Shown here piece after piece: positions 46,601 through 58,700 of a stretch of DNA of 64,000 nucleotides (position 1 is its first letter; every line of letters starts with the position of its first letter). Location of the stretch: the NCBI GenBank assembly GCA_949358305.1, contig OX442316.1, forward strand, positions 15,066,001 through 15,130,000, in the 5' to 3' direction. Under the pieces are notes generated by a model. It saw only the letters and a program-made list of their open reading frames with translations, did not search any database and was not told the origin of the DNA. Made by a program: the position numbers and the translations under genes. The DNA is from Strigamia acuminata (lineage: Eukaryota; Arthropoda; Chilopoda; Geophilomorpha; Linotaeniidae).

Positions 46601-47984
46601 CTTCAATTTTAAATAAAAAATTACATTATTTCCTGTCTAAACCCATGTTTAAACTTAAAATTCACTTAAACTAAAATAATTTTTATTTTTGAATGCAGCT
46701 AGTGAAATTCATTGGGACTTACCGATATTCTACTTTAACTACTCAGTTAGGACATACAAGTTATGACATACTAGCTGGATTCAAAAAGTCTAAAACGACT
46801 GTATTTCTTCAGTTAAAAGTTGCGGCGTTTAACTTTTTTCCCACGACCTCTGTTTAGAATCATTTTTTTGCTGAAATATCAATGTCAAAGGCAGTTCATC
46901 ATCTGCAAATGAAAGCATAACTATCCTCCAATACTTTTTTATAAGTATATTGGTCCATGATACCCTTAATTTAATGTTGTGGACCGATACCCATACATGA
47001 CACCATCCCCAAGCCACTCCAGCACTGTGCTTGTGATGCAGAGTATGTTACTATACGCCGTTAATTTTTTTTAGACAAAAGATCAGCTTTCATTGCATTT
47101 TTGATTTGACTCTATATCCATTTGATGTGCAAATTTGTAGTATAATAGTAACGCTCTGTAAGTACTGGTATGGCGACCAATCGATGTTTGTTTTAAAGTT
47201 AAATTGTTTTATAGTTATGATTAAGGGGCGTGTACGTTTATCTATCGCTAATGACACAAGATTCTACGAACAATTCGATAAACAACAAATGATAATGCCA
47301 CCTGAATTCAAACTTACAAAAATTCAAGTCCAAGACATTAATTGCACTGGTGCTGCAGAATATCCAGCAGTTACGACGCGTAAGAATAATTACATTTAAT
47401 TTGTTAATGCTTTTGGTACATTTAATTGTTAATTTTATTATTAGGCAAATGTTTCAGTTATCGATTTACATTTAGAAGAACAATTTTACAAAATGTGCTT
47501 CTCATATTCCTACCTAGTACTCTCGTTGTAATGCTTTCTTGGACATCTTTTTGGTTGGATGTGGGCCTAACAGCGCCAAGAGTGACATTGGGTCAAACTA
47601 CACTGCTCACTTTGGCTGCACAATTCAATTCGGTACAGAATAATTTGCCGCCTGATTCTAATGTAAAAGCGATTGATATTTGGATGTTTACTTGCATTCT
47701 GATGGCATTTGCATCAAATTTGGAGTATGCCGTAGCTTACCATTATAAAAATCGGCCTTCGCAACAAAAAAAACGAGTTGGATGGATGAGAAAAGTAATC
47801 TTATTTTTAAAATTTAGTGTGGGATACATTAATTATGTTTTGTACATAGATGAAATGCGTGAAATACATGGAAGGTTGCTGCCGATCCAAATTAATTGAC
47901 ATGTGGGCCAGAATTCTTTTTCCATTTGATTTTTTAATATTTAATATTGTATTCTGGGGATCGATATTTAACATGCGTGAATAG
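43665..47984 (+). CDS. Cys-loop ion channel subunit, unit 8 (intact, 8 exons)
   Basis: Exons: 43665-43741, 44994-45058, 45118-45176, 46196-46425, 47075-47157, 47215-47379, 47445-47794, 47850-47984; 387 codons. The signal peptide runs into GENCCSCEC, the most cysteine-rich N-terminus of the array. KNCKACNQ keeps the CxxC. The Cys-loop is CIFDLTLYPFDVQIC. The strand before M1 is MPPEFKLTKIQV (Pro for Ser). The filter is A-P-R within GLTAPRVTLGQTTLLTLAAQ, with Thr replacing Ala at 2' and Ser at 7' relative to its neighbours, so its pore lining differs. M4 ends in a short FNMRE tail. Introns 1, 3 and 4 are filled with MITEs. It groups with units 6 and 7. Very likely functional. Confidence 0.88.
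43913..44543. mobile_element. hAT-type non-autonomous element, 631 bp
   Basis: Ends CAGGGGTCGGCAACCTTTTG and AGGGTGCCGACCCCTG. A perfect 8-bp duplication TGATAGAT flanks it. Inside are AGAGCC/GGCTCG-rich inverted parts, a CCCGGCGC repeat copy and two TTTTAGCGACGC segments. Confidence 0.92.
43994..44250. mobile_element. CCCGGCGC-rich repeat family, copy 3
   Basis: TTTTCAGCCGCTTTCCCGGCGCC, then ATAACCGAAAATTTGCCG and GGGGCCCCGGCACC; same order as copies at 1070 and 6300 but more divergent. It lies in the hAT element. Confidence 0.55.
45243..45971. mobile_element. pogo/Tigger-like non-autonomous element
   Basis: Left end CAGTGGAACCTCGATTATCC and right end CGATAATCAAGGTTTTACTG between TA dinucleotides, the usual form of pogo-type termini. 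No transposase frame survives. Interrupted by a MITE at 45421-45867. Confidence 0.8.
45421..45867. mobile_element. MITE nested in the pogo-like element
   Basis: Arms TAAAGGTCAAGTGCACCGAG, then TGGTTTTTATTTT, inverted at the right end (CCACTCGGTGCATTGACCTTTA). Inner AAATAAAATTTGGGCCTTTA is inverted too. Confidence 0.8.
46565..46701. mobile_element. TAGCTGCATTCAAAAA MITE, copy 2
   Basis: 137 bp, same ends and body as 24481-24617. In unit 8 intron 4. Confidence 0.9.
46850..47010. mobile_element. Half copy of the ATAAGTATATTGGTCC MITE
   Basis: Matches 38545-38700 including its flank (AATCATTTTTTTGCTGAAAT), then ends before the right arm. In unit 8 intron 4. Confidence 0.6.
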
Positions 47985-48180
47985 ATGGAAGAATTGCTGT
48001 AATGCTGGGTTCCCACTTGACTGAAACAGAGCAGAAAGTCCAGTTTTTTAATGCAATTGTTTCCAATTGTTTTCATTCAAAATATACACATTGTAACTAG
48101 AAATGTAAAATGTATAGGAAGTAGTCCATTAGATTTGAATGTAAAAATTAATGTAGTTAGACTTTAACTAGTAATGTGTA
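47985..48180. other. 3' flank of unit 8
   Basis: Probable 3' UTR; no strong polyadenylation signal. No gene seen. Confidence 0.4.
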
Positions 48181-48497
48181 TACCGTATTTCTTCGAATAA
48201 GAGCTGCGGCTTAAGGAGCAAGAATATCGTATTATCTCGTCCGTTTTCAAGTCTTGGTTTTCCGAGACGAGATCGGACGGTCCCGAGACGAGATCTCGTG
48301 CGAGATTGAAACAAACAAAAACGAAGTATAGACAATATGGTATTTTTTTGTATTTAGTGTAATGAATGTTGAACATACGCTATGTTCGTTAAGTTAAATA
48401 CGGAAAAATATTATTTTTCATGAGTAACTGAAATTGTAGTTGCGGCCGACGGTGGCAGTTTTGAATAAGAGTCGTGACTCTTATATTCGAAGGAATG
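48181..48497. mobile_element. TACCGTATTTCTTCGAATAA element
   Basis: Left end TACCGTATTTCTTCGAATAAGAGC, right end GACTCTTATATTCGAAGGAA. The centre has inverted GAGACGAGATC pairs. Related by its ends to 24394 and 43772. Confidence 0.65.
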
Positions 48498-48947
48498 TGT
48501 GTTATCTCCTACTAAATTGATTGCAATAAATTCATTTTCAAGTGAAAGTAGTTTACAAAAAATCTTTTGCCAGATAGTAGTCTTGACGAAAGAGCTTAGG
48601 TAATAAGAACCGATATTGTTGAATAGGAAATTTTTTTTCTTATTTATTTTTTTTGCTGAAAATTTGTGATTTTGTTTGTGTGAATTGCAATTTACTGCCC
48701 CTTAAAGCTCCAGCATAACGTTTAAGCTGGCTTAGCTGCATCAGTGAAGAGCTCTTCAGCCAAAAGTCTTTTAGCATTAGCTTATACCACCAGATGGAGC
48801 AAACTTCATTATTATTGCTGTTTACGTATTACACAAACAATCTAAATTGCGCTTTGACCAATGGACCTGAAAATTGTCTTTAAACTGTAATGCCTGATTC
48901 CAAAATGGCACATTTTACCCTTATGTCTCCGAGGGTTAATTCCTTTT

Positions 48948-49753
48948 AGACTTCTAAACCTTGTGTTTAGAAAGTCTAATGAAACGGCTCTGTCTGTCCG
49001 TCTTCAACGTCCGGTCACGTGACCTGAATGTAATGTTTCTACTTCCGGTACGTCCGGTTTGTGTAATATCCCAAAAAAATGAATTAAAAAATGAATTAGA
49101 CGATTGGAAAGTAGACTTTTCTGGTGCAGTTTTTGGTCTACTTTCCAATTAAAACAATAAAATTGGCATTAAATATAGTTAAAAGGGAGAAAATGCTAAA
49201 ATATGGCGAAATGTAATGGAAAACAGCGCCATCTGGCGGATCCCGTAAGCTATAATGGAGGCAGAAATCTTCGTCGCAAACTGAAAAATGCTATTTTCTA
49301 TCTCGAAATGAGATTTGTAAATTTTGAAACCAGTCTCAGTCGACTGGAAATCCAAATCTGCACCTGCCTGTATATTTTATTTTTCCATTTGGTCGAGAAA
49401 AGGTACCGTTACGATTCACCAAAGTCGGCGACCGCATGGCAAATTTGGTGGGAAATTTGAAAAAGACTGATTTTTAAAACAGAACAATTTTAATGATTAA
49501 ATAAGGTTTCCTACGTGTAATTTGGCGCTGAAAACGATGGCGTTATTAGTTTTTGGATCAAATATAGTTATAAAGGCGAAAAAAGCAAATTACGGCAAAA
49601 TTTAAGTAAACCGGAGCGCCACCTGACGGAAGCTGTGACCGAAACGTAATGTAATGAAAATTGGACAAATGGAAGGGAAATTTGAAAAAAAAAAATATTT
49701 TAAAAAACTAACCGAAGTGATTGAAGAAAAGTGTAGAAGTGGTTTAGAAGTCT
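48948..49753. mobile_element. AGACTTCTAAACC-ended element, about 0.8 kb
   Basis: Inverted ends AGACTTCTAAACC (48948) and GGTTTAGAAGTCT (49741-49753). The interior has two imperfect copies of a segment with GCGCCA(T/C)CTG(G/A)CGGA (49220 and 49615). Part of it (49360-49570) matches 30665-30880. No protein domain is visible. Confidence 0.65.
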
Positions 49754-50132
49754 AATATGTAATGCTTCTCTGCATTACAAATCCCTGCTTGTTTGTTATT
49801 GGCATTGACCTCGAGTGCACTGGCATTGATTGAAGTTTAGGAGTCATAAATTTCTCTAAAGGTGTTTGCTTTTTATTGCAGTTTAGTTGCAAAATAAATT
49901 TTCAATGTTCTAAGGTATAAAACTCACGTTAATAGCATTTTTAAAATAAAAATTCTGTAATGTCTATTGAGTGAGGGTTGAACTAAGACATGCATTGGTT
50001 GTTCTCCTATAAAATTAGTCGAGATCATTTTATACATAATCAATGTTATGTCACCTGGTAACAAAATTAAAGTGAACATACATACCGGTACAGTTTTTGG
50101 GTAAAACGGCTATTTCTGTTTAACGGGCCAGA
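49754..50132. other. Leader of unit 9
   Basis: Matches 43360-43515 and 5580-6050, so it is a duplicated upstream region. The bases GGCTATTTCTGTTTAACGGG lie just ahead of the start codon in both this copy and the relic at 6054. No TATA box seen. Confidence 0.45.
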
Positions 50133-53100
50133 ATGTTGTCACTCAAGACTTTAGTGGTTGTGTTTACTGTAATACGAGTTTCAGCAAAAGATGGTGCTAA
50201 TCAGAGGTAGGAAATTTGTATTTAATTAATCTTGTACATTACCTATACAAGTAGTTCGAGCCCGGTATCTTGATGCTAAATTCGTACTGCGTATCCCATT
50301 CTGCGTACACGATTTTCTAATTCCAGTTGTTATTTAGCACTATTAAGTGTAATATTAGGCCTAATAATGCTAAAATAAAGTAAATAAACAACAAACTCAT
50401 TATTATAAGTAATTTACAGCGTAGTACCAAAATATTTTTATTTATTTACCTTATTTTTAGCATTATTAGGCCTAATATTACTCTCATACTGCTAAATAAC
50501 AGCTGGAATTAGAAAATCGTCTACACAGAATGGGATACGCAGTACGAATTTAGTGTCAAGATACCTGGTGCAAACTGTAGTACAGACTAGAATGATTAGA
50601 ATAAAAACAGGCACCTTTGATGGCTTGAACCACCGCTTCTTAACCAGTTGTGCAGGATTGGTATTCTGGCGGTGCGAGGCCACTTTATTAAAATGTTAAG
50701 TGACACCAGTAAAAAATTATATTGTCCTTTGGTAAGAGATGCGAGCACAGATTTTCTAAGTCAAGGGGTTGCTGACTGCAACGAAGGTTAAGAACCAGGG
50801 GCTTAAATGGTGTCTTCGGTTCGGTATTTTGATGACAAACTCAAACTGACAAATCCTTGTCTACAAATGCAGCAAATACATGAATTTTAGAAATAATACC
50901 ACTCACTAGTGTGCTTTAAACAATTTTAAACGATTGTGTTTTTGAGTGCAAAAATGGAATTTTGTGTTTGAATTTGGCATCAAAATATCGGGCTCTTATT
51001 TTAGTCAGGTCAAAAAGAGCATGTCTTTTTTAAATACTGTGAAGTTTCTCTGCAGCAGGCATAGGCTGGTCTGGCCAAAAGTTCCTGTTTTAAAGGGAGT
51101 TTTTTTTTTTCTAGAGTTTTGGTTGGTCTGGGAGAGGTGTCTAGTGGGTATTAGCTGGTGTAGAGGGAGTTCACTGTAGTGTTATTTTGACATTTAGTGG
51201 CCTACCACTAAAAGCTATGCAATATTAATAGTTGGCTTTTTAAATTTTTTTTTCTTTCCAAAGCATTGATCGTTCTGATCGCAATTGGTATGACAAATTT
51301 TTACCGAAAAATTATTCAAAGATGTCACCTGCCATAATTGGTTGTAACACCAACATTAAGTTTATAAAATGAATTAAATTATAATTTGCTTAATTTTGCA
51401 GTAAAGGTATCCTGGTCTTTTACTGTTAAAGGGATTTTAAAAATGTCACCCCATGATATGGTACGTAAGGTAGTTTTTATTTCTCTACAATGCATGATTT
51501 AATTTTAACCCAAAAAAGCCATAAAAATATATAATATACTGTATACTAAGGGATTTCATTAAATGAGCGATTATTATGATTAGTTGATTATTGCAATAAT
51601 CATAATCACTCAATTATTGAGGACGCAACAAAAATCTGTTTATGTGATTATTGTTACGATGGGCGGAATTGTTTAAATTTTAATCTAAATACGTAGCAAT
51701 TGTTTAAAAAAAGTTCCTACAAATAATAATTGCAACTACCTAACTTGTTTCATGTGTTCAGTTTAACCTAAACTGAGCAGACTTTGCTAAATTATGACCT
51801 TATGTAGTTGAAGCGGGTCTGGTGCCGCCATGTTGGTTTTAGTCGAGAGAGCACTTATAATCGGCACAAATCAGCAGAAAAGCATGGTTTGGGATGATTA
51901 CTTGATTAGTTGCTTACTTGATGATTCTCGGGATTGGTGGAATCCAGTCACATGACATGTCAAGTAATCGACTAATCAAAGTAATCAACTAATCGCTCAT
52001 TTAATGAAACCCCTTAATATATGTAATCACAATCAGTTGCGGTGGTAAAAGATGTAAAACACGAGATTAAATGGGGTTTTTTAAGTTTATAATACATCCA
52101 ACAATGGCGACATTATTAGTATTTTATTTTTATGTATTTCTGGTCTGACACCAAAGTGTCAAACTTATGTGCGGACCCGCAGCCTCTTGTTCGTGGACTC
52201 CATTTTAGGAAGCATTGTCTTAGAGAACTACTGTAGACATTGCTGGACTGGCCCGGCGGGCTACCGGGAGTTTCCCGGTGGCCCGTGGTCGCTGTGGCCT
52301 CTCGCGGCCTGCTGTGGCCTGTCCCGACTTTATTAATTGTGGCCCGAACACCCAGATTTCCTGGCAATAAATTTGTTCCCAGTCCAGCCCTGACTGTAGA
52401 AGATCAATTCTAGTGTTACAATTACTCTGTAAAATATTAATTTTTTTTTACATTTTACTTGGTAGGACTTTTCTGTTGATGCACAACTAGTAGTAAGGTG
52501 GACAGATAATCAATTACCGCTTACCGGTAGATACATGGACGACTATAAATACGTACCAAGCAGATTAGCAGAAAAAATGTTTATTCCTATTTTCCAATTT
52601 ATTAATTGCAAACTCTGTGACCAGTTAGTCATCGATGTATGGAAACATCCATACATTTTATATGTGCAAAACATTACTTACTTCTTTAGGTAAACATTCA
52701 AACTAGTGGCAATACAGTATAGTTAGTAGTTACTATAGTCTGTGCCTGGTATCTTTTTGTAATAAATAAACAGCGCAAACAAACTTAAATAAATGATTTT
52801 TAGAAGTCATAACAGTTAATACCATTGTGTCCAATAAGCACTTGAGTGTTTAGTGTGAATTTAGAGTTTGAATTTGGCATCAAGATACTGGGCGCAAACT
52901 ATCATTATGTCACAGACTCGAGCCTTTGTTGTATGTAGCAATTTTTTCAGAAAAAAAATCGCCTACAGATGCCTTTTTGATTTGAGTCGATATCCATTTG
53001 ACGTGCAAGTTTGTAGCATTGATGTCAAGCATAGTATATCTTGATTTTGTTAATAATTTTTTTTTCAATCGTTGATTCTTTTAAAAATTAATTGTAGTCA

Positions 53101-53846
53101 ATGTCTTGGGGAAAGTTAAACTATCTATTGATGGAGACAAAGCAATGTATGCAAAATTTGATGCTGATCAATTATCATCCATGCCGTCTAAATTCGTATT
53201 TAAAAGTGCAGAAGTTGTAGAAATTAAATGCGGTATTATCTATAAAAATGGTAAAGTAGTACCATGAACCAATTGGTGTTTTTTTAATTGAAAGTATTTT
53301 TTAGTTTCTTGCTTCAGTTATAAATTTACGTTTAAAAGAGCACTTTTACAACACATGCTTATGACGTTTATACCATCTATTCTTATTGTTATGCTCTCCT
53401 GGGTGTCGTTTTGGTTTGATGTGGAATTGTCAGCACCAAGAGTGGCATTGGGTCAAACTTCTTTGCTGACTTTGGCTGCACAATTCAATTCTCTCCAAAA
53501 TAGTTTGCCGTCTGTTTCAACTCTAAAGGCAATTGATGTTTGGATGTTTGCTTGCATTCTCATGGCCTTTGCGTCAATACTGGAGTATGCCTTTGCTTAC
53601 AGTTTCAGAAAACCTCCGCAACTACCCAGAAACAAAGTGGGACCGTACACAAAAGTAATAGTTTTCTTCCCATTTATTTTGAATGAGGTAAATGTGTTTT
53701 CTATGCAGGTGCTGCTAGATCTTGAGAAGAATGAAGAATGTTGCGTTCAATACCGATCGATTGACTCTTGGGCAAAAATTATATTCCCTTTGGTTTTTTT
53801 AATGTTTAATATTAGTTTTTTTGGCTTTCTGATTTTCTGCGATTAG
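50133..53846 (+). CDS. Cys-loop ion channel subunit, unit 9 (intact, divergent)
   Basis: Exons: 50133-50206, 51264-51340, 51402-51460, 52466-52689, 52951-53033, 53098-53250, 53305-53654, 53709-53846; 385 codons. The signal peptide MLSLKTLVVVF is followed by AKDGANQ, with no N-terminal cysteine cluster. INCKLCDQ carries the CxxC. The Cys-loop (CLFDLSRYPFDVQVC) is intact. The strand before M1 is MPSKFVFKSAEV, the most divergent of the set. M1 has MLMTFIPSILIVML; the filter is A-P-R (ELSAPRVALG). Intron 7 (53655-53708) is 54 bases with no stop, so its retention would add 18 residues in frame. Very likely functional. Confidence 0.88.
50253..50577. mobile_element. CCCGGTATCTTGATGC palindromic MITE
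   Basis: Left arm TATCTTGATGCTAAATTCGT and onward through GCGTATCCCATTCTG; right arm is its inverse ending near GCAAACTG. Inner TTAGGCCTAATA pairs are also inverted. Limits are accurate to a few bases. Confidence 0.75.
50818..50995. mobile_element. Related TATTTTGATG MITE in unit 9 intron 1
   Basis: TCGGTATTTTGATGACAAAC at the left and GAATTTGGCATCAAAATATCGGG at the right are inverted. Divergent member of the 50253 family. Confidence 0.55.
51547..52016. mobile_element. TAAGGG(A/G)TTTCATTAAATGAG MITE
   Basis: Ends TAAGGGATTTCATTAAATGA and TCATTTAATGAAACCCCTTA, then repeated TGATTAGTTGATTA motifs inverted at the right. In unit 9 intron 3. Confidence 0.85.
52238..52392. mobile_element. hAT-type MITE, 155 bp, GC-rich
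   Basis: Ends CATTGCTGGACTGG and CCAGTCCAGCCCTG. A perfect 8-bp duplication ACTGTAGA flanks it (52230-52237 and 52393-52400). Confidence 0.85.
52737..52903. mobile_element. Third TATCTTGATGC-family MITE
   Basis: TGCCTGGTATCTTTTTG at the left and TTTGGCATCAAGATACTGGGC at the right. In unit 9 intron 4. Confidence 0.5.
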
Positions 53847-54182
53847 TTTTACGTCAATTGTTTTTCTTAATGCAGTAGGTGCATTCAATTACTTTTCGTT
53901 TATATTTTTGTCTCAAACGAATTTTTAGACGAAATGTTTTGTTTCTGAATGCAATCGTTTATTTGGTAAATAGACGATTGTTTAACTACCAAACTTGATC
54001 TGGCATTCTAGATCAAGTGCCTAGGTCATCATTCTTGCTCGTAGTCGCATAACAGTATTTTTTTTCAAGATTTTCTTTTCCTCGCTTTTTTTCAATTGTT
54101 TCCAGTTTTAATAATTATTGAAGTGATTTTTAATATTGTTGTTTATTCAAAAAAAAATTAATAACTGCTGCAAAAATGTACT
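53847..54182. other. 3' flank of unit 9
   Basis: Bases 53877-53975 carry AGGTGCATTCAATT...CTGAATGCAATCG, probably a decayed member of the GGTGCATTCAA group. No gene seen. Confidence 0.4.
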
Positions 54183-54408
54183 TATACTCAAAACCACCCC
54201 AACGTTGATCTATTTCACTGGTGTAGTGGCACAAAAAAGTAGTCCAAAACACCAGAATTGTAATCGAACTCCAGACATTGTGCTCGATTACCAACATTGT
54301 CAAAGGTGATACTTTGACACAGAACTACTTTTCCGCGTGGTAGAACACAGTACACAGTTAGGCGTAAACCGGCTGAAATAGATCGATGTTAGGGTGGTTT
54401 TGAGTATA
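54183..54408. mobile_element. TATACTC-end MITE between units 9 and 10
   Basis: Ends TATACTCAAAACCACCCCAA and the inverse. The core (CACCAGAATTGTAATCGAAC, AACATTGTCAAAGGTGATAC, AGAACTACTTTTCCGCG) is the inverse of the core at 39388, but the outer arms differ from it. Confidence 0.85.
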
Positions 54409-55731
54409 GATCTCCAATCGTCGCGATTGCTCTAATCGAAAGCCAAGATGGTGGTCAAAATGTGCGATTTGAACAAGAAAACCCGTTACTTGGAGACTTA
54501 AATGATCTATTTAGGTCGTTTATTTTCAGCCCGTTTAAACAGGTTTAAACGACCGTTTATGAGTTATTATTTAATGCGCTTACTGTATATTTAGCATAAG
54601 ATTGGTTTAGGTTTCGTCCAACCACTGTACCCTCTTTGGCACCTGCTGTGTGTTTGGATCACACAGCTTATGAAATCTCTATCTATTTTGGTTTTAAAAA
54701 GCTACTTTTATATGTAGCTAAAGTAGTACCATCTTTAGCTTGAAATCTTGTCCTTACTTTTTTTTTATCTTAATCACCTTTGGCAGAAAATTCATTACGA
54801 CTTACTTTCTGAAAACAAGTGTTAGGCACTACAGCATGAACTATGATATTGCACAAAGAAAAATTTCCTGTTTAGATGTACAGTTCTAAAAGTGCAGATC
54901 ATTCGCAATTTTCTTTATAAATGAAATTAATTTTGTCTAGTCTATACTAAATCTCTATCTTTCATGTGTTTTTTTTATCAAAGTACTGGTGCACTTCATA
55001 GACTCTCAGATTGAATTTTTACACCCATTTCCAATGGTTAATCATTCTCTTTAACTATTTCTTACTGTACTTTGTTGATATCCTTTATACTGTATAAAGT
55101 AGCAAGTGTATTGGTTTTGCAGCCAAACTTAAACATACGTGTAATGAATTTTAAACATTCAAATAAAAGAATACTATAAAAATAAGGTCCATGTTTCAAA
55201 TATGACACTATACATAATTCTAATTCTGTGAACTTAATGTGAAAATAATGTGAATTGAAGAAATACGGTAAAAGAAAAATGATGCACTCTACTGTACAGT
55301 AAAGCTGCCATTGAAGAGAAATATAAATATAAATTAAAGATGACTGGTTTGAATATGGAGATTTGATTGGTGTAACAAAGATGACGTCATCAATTCTCAG
55401 GACCAGATGGAAACGACGTTGCAGTATGGTATGACATTACTGAATGTGATGTCATTTCAACGTTTTGATGGCACGAGTCAGTGGGTAATATAATAAATAC
55501 TTTATTAGTTATCCGTGCACGGAAACCCGCTTGTTAATACGTTAGTCTTTACAGTCGGTTTAATAACACACAATTTCGTTTAATCTGCACTCCGTTGTAA
55601 GCGTGTTATTGTTGGTAATGAATGGTTTGGGTGCTTGTTACCTGGTAACAGAAAATTAGAAACGACAGACTTGGCGTGATAGCAATTTATGAAATGAAAC
55701 AGTTATTGAAAAGGAGTCCGAGCAGAGCAGA
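54409..55731. other. Spacer upstream of unit 10
   Basis: Bases 54540-55500 match nothing recognised in the window. AT-rich, with no open frame of note. From 55509 the sequence is the copy of bases 1 onward. No gene seen. Confidence 0.45.
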
Positions 55732-58700
55732 ATGTTACAACTGCGGTTGACTGTAATGGTTTTCTTCTTGTTTGTAATCTTTGAATTCGATCAGTTTCAG
55801 TGGTAAGAATTGTTAAGTTATTTATTTCTGCTTCTGCATTTGATTGAAACATCTTTTTTATTTGTCTTATTTGTTTTCTTTGTAAAGCAATGAGGATTGG
55901 ATTGATACATTTTTACCTGCAAATTATTCAGCGGTGTCAGCTTTAGTAAATGGTTGTAGCAATAACTTAACAGAAGGGAGTATGGACTTTGTAAAATTCG
56001 ATTTAAACTTCGTGGCTAGTTCCCAATTAAATCACTTTTGTAGAAGTAATGACTTTTAAAAAGTTAGTTTCAGACCATTACACGTTTGGATTGGTTTTGC
56101 ACAAATTAAGAAGGAAATAAACATGACAAATCCAATGAGACATGTTTTGTTAATGTAGCGTCGTTGCAACATTAGAGAGTTTGCGGGATGCATTTTTCCC
56201 TTAAAGTTAAACACTATACGGTATAAAAATACTAGGTGCATTCAATAAGTCTAAAACGTATGCAAAACTCGTTTCGTGTTTGTACGTGACGTCATTCCCA
56301 TTCCCATTGAATAACATGTTATTCAATGGGAATGACGTCACGTGCAAACACGAAACGAGTTTTGCATACGTTTTAGATTTTTTGAATGCACCTATTGTAA
56401 GGGAAAAATGATAGATTAAGTTTTTGCGGGCTGCACTTTTCCCTTATTACTACACTATTTCAGCCAAATACTGACAGTTAGTAATTTTGGGCCTAAAAAT
56501 TTAATTTTGGGGCATAAATGTGCAAATTTTTGCATAAAATTCCACTATTATGCTTATAAAGTATGGTTTTGGGCCTAAAATTCAATTTTGGGGCTCACTT
56601 AAAATTCAATCTACATACCTATGACTGATGTGTTTCATCGGGACAACAAAATAAAATAATCGCCATTTGCAATGGGCGGAGCTAACAATATAGTGTTCTC
56701 AATTCTCATTGGCTGCGCTATATTTTAATTTAGTGTTGAAAACGATACACTAAAGATTTTTCCCTTACGATATGGCACTAAAATAGTGTAACGTAGAGAA
56801 AAATAAGGGAAAAATGCATCCCGCAAACTCTCTATTATTTTTCAAGTTGTAACTTCTTAGACAACATCGTTAGACTAAAAATATTGATTGTAACTTGTAA
56901 GTTAAGCTAAGTACACCAGCCTGATTCCATGCACAGAATGGCAATTTTGTCGGCGAGCGGAATTCTTTTTTCCGGCAATGATGGTGCACTGAAAAATTCA
57001 ATTATTTCCATGCACGAACAAATTCAGAGACCCAGAAAGCTTTGCGGTATTGGGATTGATTGTGACCGGTCATACACTAAGCGGAGGTGGATACAGGATA
57101 CCAAGTCAAACAATACTAAAAATGTTTGATTAATTTATTATTCATTGTTAATTTAAAAATAATACATTTATACATTTTGCACAATCAAACTACCGTATGG
57201 AATTTTAGTCAATCAGCTTATACTGTACCAGCATGTCGGTATAAAGTAAAAATGCTTGTTTTTTTGGTTTTTTTTTTACTTAAAAGATCCCGGATGAATA
57301 ATTATGTTGGAATTTGGGCCTGAAATTTGAGTTTTCTTAATGTTCTAAAGATTATTCCTAAAATTTGGGAAAATTTATAGAAATTTAGGCCAATTTCCTA
57401 CATTTTGGACATCTAAAAATGCTTTTTATGCTTGTTTAGGCTCAATTCTTATTGAAAAAATGTGCACTTACTTTCACCAGCATGCCAGTAAAAACGGGAT
57501 TTATCGCACTGTATTGGCATACGGCTTAAAGCGGGGTAATACAGTAGCTGCATTCAAAAACTAAAATATTTTGTGTTTTACTTCAATTTTAAACCAAAAA
57601 TGACATCATTTCCTGTTTAAACCCATGTTAAAACTTAAAACACACTTAAACTAAAATTGTTATTTTAATTTTTGAATGCAGCTAGTATTTTTTAAAAGTG
57701 GTGGCTTTTTGTAATTACAACTCGTGCTGAATTCGGATTGTTTGCACTGTACCTAATAATTTTCGTGCACGGATTGTGTTTACCAAACAATTTTTGCTCA
57801 CGGAAAAACATAGACGGATAGGAGGATATTTGACTTCGGAAAAGCTATATGTACGTACTTAGCTTTAGTGAAGAATGAATTTTATTCCATTCCATTAAGG
57901 AATTTTATACCGATATATAACACATGATAACTGAGTGTTTAAATCGAAATTTTATAAAGTTCTTAATAAATATCCCAAGATTAAAATTAAGTTGCGTTTA
58001 TTATGTGATTTTACAGTAAGTGTGTGGTGGAATCTTCGGATTAAAGGAATTTTAAAACTGTCATCCAAAGATATGGTGAGACAACTTTTATTAAGTTGCG
58101 TGTTCAATTATTGTTATCACACATAACATCAAATTAGATGAAATATAGTCCACTTATTTCTTTAAATATCACTTTATAGGAGTTTTCTGTCGATTTACAG
58201 TTAGTGGCTTTCTGGCAAGATAATATGTTAGACAATAGTAAAAGCAAAATGAATAGTTTAAAAGTTTTGCCAAAAACAATAACGAATAAACTGTTTTTGC
58301 CGTACGTGCAATTCACGAATTGCAAAGCTTGTGACCAACTAATCATCGACGCCAGCAAACATGATATCCGTTCTCTAAACAACTATATTCACTTCTCTTT
58401 TAGGTATGCAAGCACAAGCTTGAGTGTTGATGACTACTATTAAAATTGTTAATTTCTTCAGAAAAAAGATCAACTTTAACTGCATTTTCGATTTGAGTCT
58501 GTATCCATTTGACATACAAGTTTGTGAAATTGATGTCATGCTAAGTACGTGCTCATTTTTATTATTTTGACGTAGAACTACGTCCGAGACAAGGCTGAAC
58601 GACTTATTAGGTTTGGCCACTTGGTCAAAATGACGTCACTTCCTGAAAGTGAAAGGGATGAGTCATGCTGTTCTGACGTCAGTAGGCGCCCTTTCAAAGC

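Noticed and set aside
49203-49460. 85-codon open frame inside a repeat
   Set aside because: Lies in the AGACTTCTAAACC element; the related copy at 30665 is not open in the same frame.
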